Of a stretch of 64,000 nt of DNA, positions 27,059 through 35,325 are shown in pieces. Both the position numbers and the translations under genes were made by a program. Every line of letters starts with the position of its first letter. The stretch's first letter is position 1. The stretch spans positions 496,001 through 560,000 of the forward strand of contig JAIQGE010000001.1 in assembly GCA_020072815.1 (NCBI GenBank), read 5' to 3'. Origin of the DNA: Terriglobia bacterium. Its GTDB lineage: Bacteria > Acidobacteriota > Terriglobia > Terriglobales > Acidobacteriaceae. The notes beneath the pieces are model-generated. The model saw nothing but the letters and a program-made list of their open reading frames with translations. It was not told the DNA's origin and did not search any database.

Positions 27059-30000
27059 TCACACTTGCAGCACATCGCCTTCCCGCGCTACCGTCCGATA
27101 GAGCACGGGGTTGACGAAGAACCCCAGGAACAATCGCGAAATCAGGCCGGCCACGATTACGATCGCGAACGGCTTCTGCGTATCCGATCCGATGCCCGTC
27201 GAAAGCGCCGCCGGCAGCAGTCCCAGGCAAGCCACCAGCGCGGTCATCATGATGGGGCGCAAGCGCAGCAACGCGGCGGCACGCGTGGCCGTGGGAATGT
27301 CCATGCCTTCCCGCCTCATCTTGTTGATGTAAGAAACCAGGATCACGCCGGTTTCCACCGATACGCCCATCAGCGCCAGCAGACCCAGCACGGATGAAAC
27401 GCTGAACGGCGTGTGCGTGAGCTTCAGCGCGATCAGCGCGCCCACCGGTTCGGTCATGATCACGTCCAGCGCGATGATGGCCGGGAACTTGAAATTCCCG
27501 TACAGGGCAAACAGGATGAAGAAGATCAGCAGCACCGCCAGTGGTCCGATAATGCTGAGTTGCTGCTTGGCTGCCAGGAATTGGTCGTATTCGCCGCCCC
27601 ACTCCACCCGGTATCCGGCGGGGATGGTGACGCTTTTCTTGATCGTCGCTTGGCCATCCTCCACCGCGCGCTGCAGGTCGCGGCCTTCAATGCTGTATTG
27701 CACTCCGATGTAGCGGGAGTTGTTCTCGCGATAGATGAAGGACGCGCCAATGCCCTCGTGGATGTCCGCCAGTTGGCTGATGGGAATCTGCTGGCCGTCA
27801 GGCGTGCCCACCAGCAGGTTGCCGATTTCCTGCGCGTTGCTGCGGAACTGCGGTTCCATGCGCACCACCAGGTCGAACAGCTTTTCTCCCTGCACCACTT
27901 GCGTCGCCGCCTGTCCTCCCACCGCCGCCTGCAGCACGGCTTCCACATCGGACACGTTGATGCCGTAGCGGGCTATCTTTTCCCGGTCAACGTTAATGAT
28001 CAGGCTGGGCTGGCCCAGTTCCCGCACCACCGTCAGGCCGGTGAAGCCGGGCACGTTTTCCAGCGCCTTCTTGATATCCAGCGCCTTGGCTTCCAGTACC
28101 TGCAGATCATTGCCGTAGATTTTCACCGCCAGGGAACTCTTGAGTCCGGTGAGCGCTTCATCCACCGCGTCTTCCGCCGGTTGGGTGTAATTGAAGATGA
28201 TTCCCGGAAACGCGCTCAGCTTCTTGTCCACGGAGGCAATCAGCTTCTCTTTGGTATCAATGGCGCCGCTCCAGGACTTGTCGCTGTATGGCTTAAGGCC
28301 CACGTAAAACTCGGAATTAAAGAAGCCCGTGGGATCGGTGCCGTCGTCCGGTCGCCCGTGTTCCGAACCAACCACGGTGACCTGGGGATACGAGATCAGA
28401 ATGTTGCGGACCTGCGGCACGATCTTGCTGGACTCCTCAAAGGAGATGGTGTAAGGCATGGTGGCCCGGACCCACAGCGCGCCTTCGTCCAGATGCGGCA
28501 TGAATTCGCCGCCGATAAACGGCACCAGCAGGAGCGTGGAGCCGAACACCAGAGCGGCCAGCAGAAGCGTCATCCGGCCATGTTCCAGGCACCAGTCAAG
28601 CTGCCAGGTGTAAACGCGCTTGATCCATTCAAACGCGTGGTTGGTGGTTTCCTTCACGCCTTTCTTGAACCAGTACGAAGCCAGCACCGGCACCAGGGTG
28701 AGCGTAAGAATCAAAGCGCCGATCAGCGCGAAGGACATGGTCTCCGCCATCGGATGGAAGAGCTTCCCTGAGGGGCCGCTCAGCGCGTAGATGGGCAGGT
28801 AGCTGGCAATGATGACGGCCACCGAGTAGAAAATAGGCCGGTCAACGTCGGCCGCCGCGGCCAGGATCACGTCCGTAAGCTTGTATTCCTGGCCATGGCG
28901 CAGCGCCAGCTCGCGGTAGATGTTCTCCACCATGACCACGGTGCCGTCAATGATGATGCCGAAATCAATGGCCCCGATGGACAGCAGGTTGGCGGAAACA
29001 TCATGCGCATGCAGCACGATGAAGGCGAACAGCAGGCCCAGCGGTATGGTCAGCGAAACAATGATGGCTGCGCGCAGGCTGAACAGGAAGAACAACAGCA
29101 CCAGCATCACCAGGATCATGCCCCGCACCAGGTTGCCTTCCACGGTGTCTGTTGTCACGCTAACCAGATCGCTGCGGTCGTAGAACGGATGGACCTTTAC
29201 GTCCTTGGGCAGAATGGAACTGTTCAGTTCCTCGGTCTTTTTCTGCACCGCCTTGAGCACGTTCTGGGTCTGTTCATCGCGGCGCATCAGGATCACGCCT
29301 TCCACGGCATCGTCCTGATTGGAATTGTGGGTCTGGAAGCCAAACAATCCCAGGCGCGGCGCGTGCCCGATGGTCACCTCGCCAACGTCACGGATGCGGA
29401 TCGGCGTTCCTTTGTTGCTGGCGACGATGATGTTGCCGATGTCCTTGGTGTTTTGCACCAGGCCGATGCCGCGCACGTAGTAAGACTGCCCGCCTTGCGA
29501 GTAAAAACCTCCGCCGGCGTTGGAATTGTTGTTGGCCAGCGCGGTCATCACCTGCGGCACCGTCATGTGATAGCCGTACAGGCGCGCGGGATCAAGCAGC
29601 ACCTGATACTGCATGACCGTGCCGCCGAGGCCGGAGTCGTCAGCCACGCCGGGAACGGACTTATACGCGCGCTCCACGATCCAATCTTCAATCGTTTTCA
29701 ATTCTTGCGGGCTGCGGTCCGGACTTTCTAATACGTAGCGGTAGACCAGGCCGCTGGGGCTGAACAGCGGCGCCATGCTGGGCGTGACGCCGCTAGGCAG
29801 CTGCGCGTCGCTGATACGCTGGAAGATCACCTGACGGGCAAAGTAGTTGTCCGTGCCGCCCGCGAACGTGATCCGGATGTCAGAAAGCCCGTACAGCGAG
29901 ATGGAACGCATCACTTCCATCTTGGGCGCGCCGGAGAATTCTACTTCCAGCGGAAGGGTGATCAGCCGCTCCACCTCTTCGGCGGCATGTCCGGGCCACT

Positions 30001-30154
30001 GCGTAATGATCTCCACCATCGGCGGAGCCAGGTCCGGATAGGCGTCAACCGGCATGCGCTGGAATGAGATCGTCCCAGCGATAATCAACATCACCACCAG
30101 CATCAGCACCAGAAAGCGCTGACGCAGGGCCATTTGTACGACCTTATGGATCAT
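27059..30154 (-). CDS. czcA: Heavy-metal efflux RND pump, CzcA-type inner-membrane subunit
   Basis: 1031 residues, full HME-RND length, twelve-helix architecture with two large periplasmic loops. The transmembrane-4 proton-relay motif reads D397-F-G-I-I-I-D403 ... E410-N. In characterised pumps this D-F-G/D/E pattern is the divalent Co/Zn/Cd (CzcA) type, not the Cu/Ag CusA type. Energy from the proton gradient drives export across both membranes together with CzcB and CzcC. It is the last gene of the minus-strand operon czcC-czcB-czcA, separated from czcB by a 323-base repeat block, which is unusual inside an operon. Confidence 0.93.
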   Translation of the reverse strand: MIHKVVQMALRQRFLVLMLVVMLIIAGTISFQRMPVDAYPDLAPPMVEIITQWPGHAAEEVERLITLPLEVEFSGAPKMEVMRSISLYGLSDIRITFAGGTDNYFARQVIFQRISDAQLPSGVTPSMAPLFSPSGLVYRYVLESPDRSPQELKTIEDWIVERAYKSVPGVADDSGLGGTVMQYQVLLDPARLYGYHMTVPQVMTALANNNSNAGGGFYSQGGQSYYVRGIGLVQNTKDIGNIIVASNKGTPIRIRDVGEVTIGHAPRLGLFGFQTHNSNQDDAVEGVILMRRDEQTQNVLKAVQKKTEELNSSILPKDVKVHPFYDRSDLVSVTTDTVEGNLVRGMILVMLVLLFFLFSLRAAIIVSLTIPLGLLFAFIVLHAHDVSANLLSIGAIDFGIIIDGTVVMVENIYRELALRHGQEYKLTDVILAAAADVDRPIFYSVAVIIASYLPIYALSGPSGKLFHPMAETMSFALIGALILTLTLVPVLASYWFKKGVKETTNHAFEWIKRVYTWQLDWCLEHGRMTLLLAALVFGSTLLLVPFIGGEFMPHLDEGALWVRATMPYTISFEESSKIVPQVRNILISYPQVTVVGSEHGRPDDGTDPTGFFNSEFYVGLKPYSDKSWSGAIDTKEKLIASVDKKLSAFPGIIFNYTQPAEDAVDEALTGLKSSLAVKIYGNDLQVLEAKALDIKKALENVPGFTGLTVVRELGQPSLIINVDREKIARYGINVSDVEAVLQAAVGGQAATQVVQGEKLFDLVVRMEPQFRSNAQEIGNLLVGTPDGQQIPISQLADIHEGIGASFIYRENNSRYIGVQYSIEGRDLQRAVEDGQATIKKSVTIPAGYRVEWGGEYDQFLAAKQQLSIIGPLAVLLIFFILFALYGNFKFPAIIALDVIMTEPVGALIALKLTHTPFSVSSVLGLLALMGVSVETGVILVSYINKMRREGMDIPTATRAAALLRLRPIMMTALVACLGLLPAALSTGIGSDTQKPFAIVIVAGLISRLFLGFFVNPVLYRTVAREGDVLQV

Positions 30155-30477
30155 TAGTTTTTGTCGCTTCGCTCCACACCGCTCACGAGCGTGGCGTCTT
30201 CCAAGTTTTCACTGCTCCCATAACAGGCCGCTAAGCACGCTAGTCGGCTTCGCGGCCTCTCGTACCCTCGTTGCGTCTTTTGTCGCTTCGCTCCACACCG
30301 CTCACGAGCGTGGCGCCTTCCAAGTTTTCACTGCTCCCATAACAAGCCGCTCAGCACGCTAGTCGGCTTCGCGGCCTTCATTTGTTGTCGCTTCGCGACA
30401 AACCGCTCACGACTCCCGTCCCGACAAACATTTCACTGCTCCTGCCACAGCGGGCTCGGCGCACCTGCTAGCCACCT
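30155..30477 (-). repeat. Three imperfect direct repeats in the czcB-czcA spacer
   Basis: Copies begin TGTCGCTTCG at 30162, 30281 and 30386. Copies 1 and 2 (119 and 105 bases) are nearly identical for most of their length, copy 3 is partial (to about 30450). Copies 1 and 2 contain a stem-loop (AGGCCGC 30225-30231 / GCGGCCT 30252-30258 in copy 1). They fill the gap between co-directional genes, so they should be in the transcript. Confidence 0.9.
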
Positions 30478-31641
30478 TCACTGCAACGAATTTGCAAACT
30501 GAAGGAACAAGCTGCCGTCACCGACGATGCGTTCCCCCGGCTTAAGCCCGCTCAAGATGTGCGTTTTGCCTCCGAAGTTTCCACCCGGCTTGATCTGCCG
30601 GCGGGCGAACTGGCCGGGCGCCACCTCCACGTACACGAACGGCTCATTCTCCGCGTCGCGCAGCACCGCCGAATCCGGCGCCAGCAGCGCGTTGCTGATC
30701 TTGCCCGCGACCACGGTGGCCGTCACGTACATGTCTTTCTTCAATTTGTTCCCGGGATTGGCCGTATCAATTCTCGCTTGCAGCGTGCGCGACGTGGGAT
30801 CAAGAGCGGCGCCCATGAAGGAAATGCGCCCGTGGAAAGCATCGGGATAGGAGCCGGTCTTGATGGTTACCGGGTCGCCCACATGCACAAAGGCCAGTTG
30901 GTCTTCATACAAGCTGGCCAGGACCCACACTGTTTTCATGTTGGAAATGGTGAAGCACTGGGTCGCGGCGGCCTGGATCACCTGTCCTGGCGCGCACAAC
31001 CGCTCGACTACCTCGCCCGTGATCGGCGCCAGCAGCGGGACTTCCGGAGAAACTGGACGTTCTACCAGCGTATCGGGCTGGGGAATGCCCAGAATTTTCA
31101 GCGACTGCTCCGCCGCCTGCAAGTCGGCCTGCGCCTGTATCTCCGCCGACTCCGCGGCCTGCAGGTCCCGTTCGGCGATTGCATGGTGGGCATAGAGGTC
31201 CTGCGCGCGAGCGTAATTTCGGTGCGCCAGGGAATGTGTATCGCGGGCCTTGAGGTAACTGGCGCGCAGCAGAGAATAATCCGGACTGCTGACGTAAAGC
31301 ATGGGCTGGCCCTTGTTCACTTGCTGCCCGGGCGATACCACCAGACGGCTTACCGGCCCGCCCACTTGGGTGATCACCGGTGTGGTCAGGAAACCATTGA
31401 AGGCCACAGATCCGGTGAGACGAAGGATTCGGGGAAAGTCGGCCGGCTGCACGGTGACCACCTGAACGTGCTCCATCTGCTCCTTGGGAACGGTGAAAAG
31501 GTTTGAGTTGGAGCCGGAGTTGTCCGCGCTCGCGGACTTTACGCCGGAGTTCCCGGAACACCCCGTGATGGCCAGGCCCAGCAGCAGGCCGGCCAGAGTG
31601 AGCCGTCCAGTCTTGCTTGGTAAATAGTGTCTGTGATTCAT
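30478..31641 (-). CDS. czcB: RND efflux periplasmic adaptor (CzcB/CusB-type lipoprotein)
   Basis: 387 residues. Lipoprotein signal with lipobox LAITGC (C28). Membrane-fusion layout: VVTVQPADF beta domain, lipoyl-like halves (VSRLVVSPGQQVNKGQPM and LLAPITGEVVERLCAPGQVI), a helical hairpin about 135-195, and barrel/membrane-proximal domains to the end (GLKPGERIVGDGSLFL). Bridges CzcA and CzcC. The start overlaps the czcC stop (ATGA). No His-rich metal-binding N terminus is evident. Confidence 0.9.
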   Translation of the reverse strand: MNHRHYLPSKTGRLTLAGLLLGLAITGCSGNSGVKSASADNSGSNSNLFTVPKEQMEHVQVVTVQPADFPRILRLTGSVAFNGFLTTPVITQVGGPVSRLVVSPGQQVNKGQPMLYVSSPDYSLLRASYLKARDTHSLAHRNYARAQDLYAHHAIAERDLQAAESAEIQAQADLQAAEQSLKILGIPQPDTLVERPVSPEVPLLAPITGEVVERLCAPGQVIQAAATQCFTISNMKTVWVLASLYEDQLAFVHVGDPVTIKTGSYPDAFHGRISFMGAALDPTSRTLQARIDTANPGNKLKKDMYVTATVVAGKISNALLAPDSAVLRDAENEPFVYVEVAPGQFARRQIKPGGNFGGKTHILSGLKPGERIVGDGSLFLQFANSLQ

Positions 31642-32909
31642 GGCAAACTCCTGGTACCCACCGCCTGCCGCAGCTGCTCCAGGCTGAGCATGTAAGCAGC
31701 CAGCGCCTGGCGATAGGCCAGTTGGGTGGCGCGATAACTGCGCTCCGCGTCAAGAAAGTCCAGCAGCGTGGCGGCGCCTCCTTTGTAGGCATATTGGCTG
31801 ATATCCCGCGAATCGCGCGCCTGCTTCAGGTATCCGGACATGTAAAGCCGGACCACTTCCTGGTTGGTCGCGGTGGTTTCATACGCGTTGGTTACATCCG
31901 TCATCACCGTGTCCTGGCCGGCTTTCTCGGTAAATTCCGCCTGCGTCAGGGCAAACTTTGTGCGCGCGATTTCACCCTGGTTGCGGTCGAAGACGGGCAG
32001 CGGAATGCTGACAAACCATGAGACAGAACTCAGGCCCGGCGTGTGCGAGTAGTTTCCGGTGAGATTTACGTCATGTTTGCCGTTGGCTTTGGCCAGCGCG
32101 ATCTGGCTTTTTGCCGCGGTAATACCTTGCTGATTGGCGCGCAGATCAGGACGCTCCGTCAGGGCCTTGGCCTGCAGGTCTTCCAGCCGGGCGGTGAGCG
32201 GCTGGTACTCCAGATCGCCGGCGACGTCAAAATCGCGCGGGACGGAGGCAAAGCCGAGCAGCTGACGCAGGCTGCCCAACGCCTGCACTTTGGCCACGCG
32301 CGCCGAGCTTACGTCCGTCCGGAACTGGAGCAATTGCAGCTTGATCTTAAGGTTGTCGCCTTCACTGATGTCGCCGGCTTTGTAGCGCTCGTCGCTGATG
32401 TCCACGGTCTGCTGGAAGCTCTGCAAGTTTTCTTCGGCCAGCTGCAAATTGGATTTGGCCAGCAACGCATTGATGAACTGCTGCGCCACGTTGAAGGTGA
32501 GCGAGCGCTCGGCATCGGCCACCTGCGACTTGGTCATCGTCGTCTGGTCGCGCGCCGCCTGCAGCCGCTTGGACCGCTTTCCCCCGCGTTCAAAGGTGTA
32601 CCCCAGCCCGACATCGAACTGTTCCACGTCATTGGGAAACTGGCTTGGGTTGAAGAGGGGAATGAACTGGGAATCTCCGGACAGCACGGGGTTGGGCCGC
32701 AGATTGGCGGTGATCTCCTGCGCCTGGTTCTGCTGGATTTGCGTGCGGGTGGCGATGATGCTGGGGCTGTTGGCCATTGCCAGGGCAATCGCCTCCTCCA
32801 GCGTGATGACCTTGGTTGGGGCCGGGGCCCTCTGTCCGCCGGGCGGCGACTGCGCGCATAAACTGCCGGCCACGGCCAGAGCGGCGAGCACGGTATGAAA
32901 ACGCTTCAT
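31638..32909 (-). CDS. czcC: Outer-membrane efflux protein (TolC-like, CzcC-type)
   Basis: 423 residues from ATG 32909, chosen because AGGAGG lies directly upstream; a longer frame to 32978 is not needed. Signal peptide about 1-19 (ending SLCAQ). Two OEP repeats with long helices (TLEEAIALAMANSPSI, and TERPDLRANQQGITAAKSQ for the second). Forms the outer-membrane channel of the Czc pump. First gene of the operon; ATGA overlap with czcB. Confidence 0.92.
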   Translation of the reverse strand: MKRFHTVLAALAVAGSLCAQSPPGGQRAPAPTKVITLEEAIALAMANSPSIIATRTQIQQNQAQEITANLRPNPVLSGDSQFIPLFNPSQFPNDVEQFDVGLGYTFERGGKRSKRLQAARDQTTMTKSQVADAERSLTFNVAQQFINALLAKSNLQLAEENLQSFQQTVDISDERYKAGDISEGDNLKIKLQLLQFRTDVSSARVAKVQALGSLRQLLGFASVPRDFDVAGDLEYQPLTARLEDLQAKALTERPDLRANQQGITAAKSQIALAKANGKHDVNLTGNYSHTPGLSSVSWFVSIPLPVFDRNQGEIARTKFALTQAEFTEKAGQDTVMTDVTNAYETTATNQEVVRLYMSGYLKQARDSRDISQYAYKGGAATLLDFLDAERSYRATQLAYRQALAAYMLSLEQLRQAVGTRSLP

Positions 32910-33095
32910 TGATACCTCCTGATGGTTCCCCGGGAGAGCGCGTGGCTTCCCAAAAATCACGGAAAAATGGGATAACACCGGTCGCGTCAGATTGACGGAC
33001 CCAAGCGGAGGCCTGATTCTTTGGCTCGATTACAAATTGTCTTGATGGCCCAAAAAGGAGCTTCTCAAAATCGCGAGAATGGCGGCCAGCCGCTT

Positions 33096-33452
33096 TCAGG
33101 CGGAGGGTGGAGGACGGATGAAGAGGCTGAAAACCTTGCTGATGTCCTTGCTTTCGTCGCTCAACGGAAAGGTGACGACGGCCACCGTGAGCATCGTCGG
33201 CAGGGGACGGAACGTGGCCGTTGGGGCGTTGGAATGGGCGGAAACGCAGACCGCGCACGCGCCTGACCCGCCAGCCATCTTGCCATGCGGATGGGAATGC
33301 ATGGCTTCCAGGCCGCTGAATGCCAGCACCAGCAGGACGCACACCACCGCGGCACAGCGCAGCAGCAGGCCCCTCTCGATTTGGCGATTTTCAGTCACAG
33401 CGCAAGACCGGTTACCAGCATACCCTTGCAACCTATGCTTAGAAACACACAA
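33096..33452 (-). CDS. Small Cys/His-rich membrane-anchored protein (DUF2946-like), copy 2
   Basis: At most 118 residues; a GTG at 33398 (100 residues) is an alternative start. One hydrophobic helix (LLLRCAAVVCVLLVLAF), then HSHPHG, ACAVC, and a closing FSLFIRPPP. Paralogue of the protein at 25653-26012. It lies 187 bases upstream of czcC on the same strand, with a sigma70-like promoter and a TACGAT direct repeat upstream, so it is probably metal-regulated with the pump. Role as periplasmic metal binder is inferred. Confidence 0.65.
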   Translation of the reverse strand: MCVSKHRLQGYAGNRSCAVTENRQIERGLLLRCAAVVCVLLVLAFSGLEAMHSHPHGKMAGGSGACAVCVSAHSNAPTATFRPLPTMLTVAVVTFPLSDESKDISKVFSLFIRPPPSA

Positions 33453-33459
33453 GATTGGT

Positions 33460-33504
33460 TACGATAGAGTACGATTATTCTAGCAGAGCATTTTGTTGCC
33501 CCAA
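33460..33504 (-). promoter_or_regulatory. Promoter and direct repeats upstream of the Cys/His-rich gene copy 2
   Basis: Minus strand: TTGGGG (33499-33504), 16 bp, TAGAAT (33477-33482). Just downstream on the plus strand TACGAT occurs at 33460-33465 and 33470-33475, spaced exactly one helical turn, a layout seen in repressor sites. Confidence 0.45.
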
Positions 33505-33589
33505 TGGCCTAATTTTTCCCTTAGAACCGCTGCGGGCAACACTCGATTGGGCATTTGTTATTTAGCATTTACGTTGAAGAGAGGCCGTT

Positions 33590-34423
33590 TTGCGCGCAAT
33601 TCCTCAAGGTCTGGACCGTAAAGAAGCTGAGCTGTACAGCCAGCTTGATCCCGGCCAGTTCCCCAACCACGTAGCCATCATCATGGACGGCAATGGACGC
33701 TGGGCCAAACGCCGCCATCTGCCCCGCATCGCCGGGCACCGCCGCGGCGTGGAGGCCGTCCGTTACGTGATTGAGACGGCGTCGCGCATTGGCTTGCCCG
33801 CCGTGACGCTCTACGCTTTTTCGGCGGAAAACTTCCTGAAGCGCCCGCCCGGCGAAATCACCTTCCTGATGAAGCTGCTGCACCGCTATTTGAAGAACGA
33901 ACTGCCGCTGATGCAGCGCAACAATATCCGTCTGCAGTTCATCGGACGCCACCATGAGCTGCCGCAAGAAGTGCAGGAGCGCATGGCCTGGGCCAAGGAG
34001 CAGACGTCGCACAACACCGGCATGGTGCTCACCCTGGCGCTGAATTATGGATCGCGGTCTGAAATTGTGGATGCCTTCAAGGCCATGGTCACCGCGGCCG
34101 CCCACAACGGCGGCATTGACCATCTGACGATTGACGAAGAGACCGTCAGCCGCCACCTTTATACCCACAATCTTCCCGAACTGGACCTGGTCATCCGCAC
34201 CAGCGGAGAAATGCGCTTGAGCAACTTCCTGTTGTGGCAGGTGGCGTACGCTGAGATCTACGTGACCAAAACTCTGTGGCCGGACTTCAACGGCCTGCAT
34301 CTGCTGGAAGCCATCCAGGAATTCCAGAAGCGCGACCGCCGCTATGGCGGCCTGAACGAGCCGGCCGCGGCCACCGGCGCGCCGCATCATCCACCAATCC
34401 ATCCGCATTCCCACACCAAATGA
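33590..34423 (+). CDS. uppS: Undecaprenyl diphosphate synthase
   Basis: 277 residues with TTG start preceded by GAGAGG. Catalytic NHVAIIMDGNGRWAKRR (D33), HRRGVEAVR, TLYAFSAENF and the closing RTSGEMRLSNFLLWQ region are all present. Condenses isoprenyl diphosphates to C55 lipid carrier for peptidoglycan and O-antigen synthesis; its precursor comes from the dxr step two genes downstream. The C terminus is extended with a Pro/His-rich tail. ATGA overlap with cdsA. Confidence 0.95.
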   Translation: MRAIPQGLDRKEAELYSQLDPGQFPNHVAIIMDGNGRWAKRRHLPRIAGHRRGVEAVRYVIETASRIGLPAVTLYAFSAENFLKRPPGEITFLMKLLHRYLKNELPLMQRNNIRLQFIGRHHELPQEVQERMAWAKEQTSHNTGMVLTLALNYGSRSEIVDAFKAMVTAAAHNGGIDHLTIDEETVSRHLYTHNLPELDLVIRTSGEMRLSNFLLWQVAYAEIYVTKTLWPDFNGLHLLEAIQEFQKRDRRYGGLNEPAAATGAPHHPPIHPHSHTK

Positions 34424-35325
34424 AGCGCGTCCTGACGGCCGTTGTGCTGATTCCGGTGGTGCTGCTGTTGGTGTTCAAAGCGCCCTTGTGGCTGTTCGCG
34501 CTGGCGCTGGCGGCGATCGTCGTTCTCAGCATCCATGAGTACTTGAATGTGATCAAAGGGTACGGCATTCAACCGATGATCTGGCTAACCTACCTTACTT
34601 CGCTGGCCTTGATTGCGGTGCTGCTGTTCGATAATGACCCCCACTTCGCGCGGCTCCAATCGGTTGCCAGGTCTTTCCCAATCGTTCCCTTCCTGCCGTT
34701 GGTCTTTGGAATTCCACTGGTTTTTCGGCATGACATGCATATGGCATTCCCTGCCGCGGGTTCCTCAGCATTTGCCGTACTCTATCTTGCCCTGCCGCTT
34801 GGGTTACTGATACCACTCCGTAATGCTCCCGACGCAGGATTCCTGGTTCTATTCGCGTTGCTCTCTGTGTGGGCTGGGGATACGGCTGCCTACTACGTCG
34901 GCAGGAACCTGGGACGCCTCAAGCTAGCTCCTGTGGTGAGCCCAAAGAAAACCTGGGAAGGCGCAATCGCGTCCGTAGTTGCTAGTGTAGGAGTGGCGCT
35001 TTTGATCTTTCATTTCAGAGGACCGCTCAACAGCCTGTTCTCTGCTGGGCCCGCGTTGCACCATGATCCATCCCTGGCTGGAACCGAAAAAGGCCTAGCA
35101 CTCGTCTCCATCATTGCTCTAGGAATCATCACGAACGTGGCAGCACAATTCGGGGATCTATTCGAATCTGTGCTGAAACGAGGCGCGAACATCAAGGACT
35201 CGGGCACTCTTCTGCCGGGCCACGGCGGCATTCTGGACCGCATTGACGCGTTGCTCTTTGCCATTCCCGTCGTGTGGTACTATGCGAATCTAACCGGATT
35301 TCTCCAATCAAATTCCCTTAAATGA
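34420..35325 (+). CDS. cdsA: Phosphatidate cytidylyltransferase
   Basis: 301 residues from ATG 34420, which overlaps the uppS stop; a longer frame from 34276 is only a shadow of uppS. Multi-pass membrane protein with about eight helices. Family signature near the end: LKRGANIKDSGTLLPGHGG with the following DRIDALLF, plus SPKKTWEG. Makes CDP-diacylglycerol for phospholipid synthesis. GC and codon use in the middle (about 34560-35220) are lower than in uppS and dxr. ATGA overlap with dxr. Confidence 0.94.
   Translation: MKRVLTAVVLIPVVLLLVFKAPLWLFALALAAIVVLSIHEYLNVIKGYGIQPMIWLTYLTSLALIAVLLFDNDPHFARLQSVARSFPIVPFLPLVFGIPLVFRHDMHMAFPAAGSSAFAVLYLALPLGLLIPLRNAPDAGFLVLFALLSVWAGDTAAYYVGRNLGRLKLAPVVSPKKTWEGAIASVVASVGVALLIFHFRGPLNSLFSAGPALHHDPSLAGTEKGLALVSIIALGIITNVAAQFGDLFESVLKRGANIKDSGTLLPGHGGILDRIDALLFAIPVVWYYANLTGFLQSNSLK

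Noticed and set aside
27413-28771. Plus-strand frame opposite czcA
   Set aside because: Antisense shadow of an intact RND pump.
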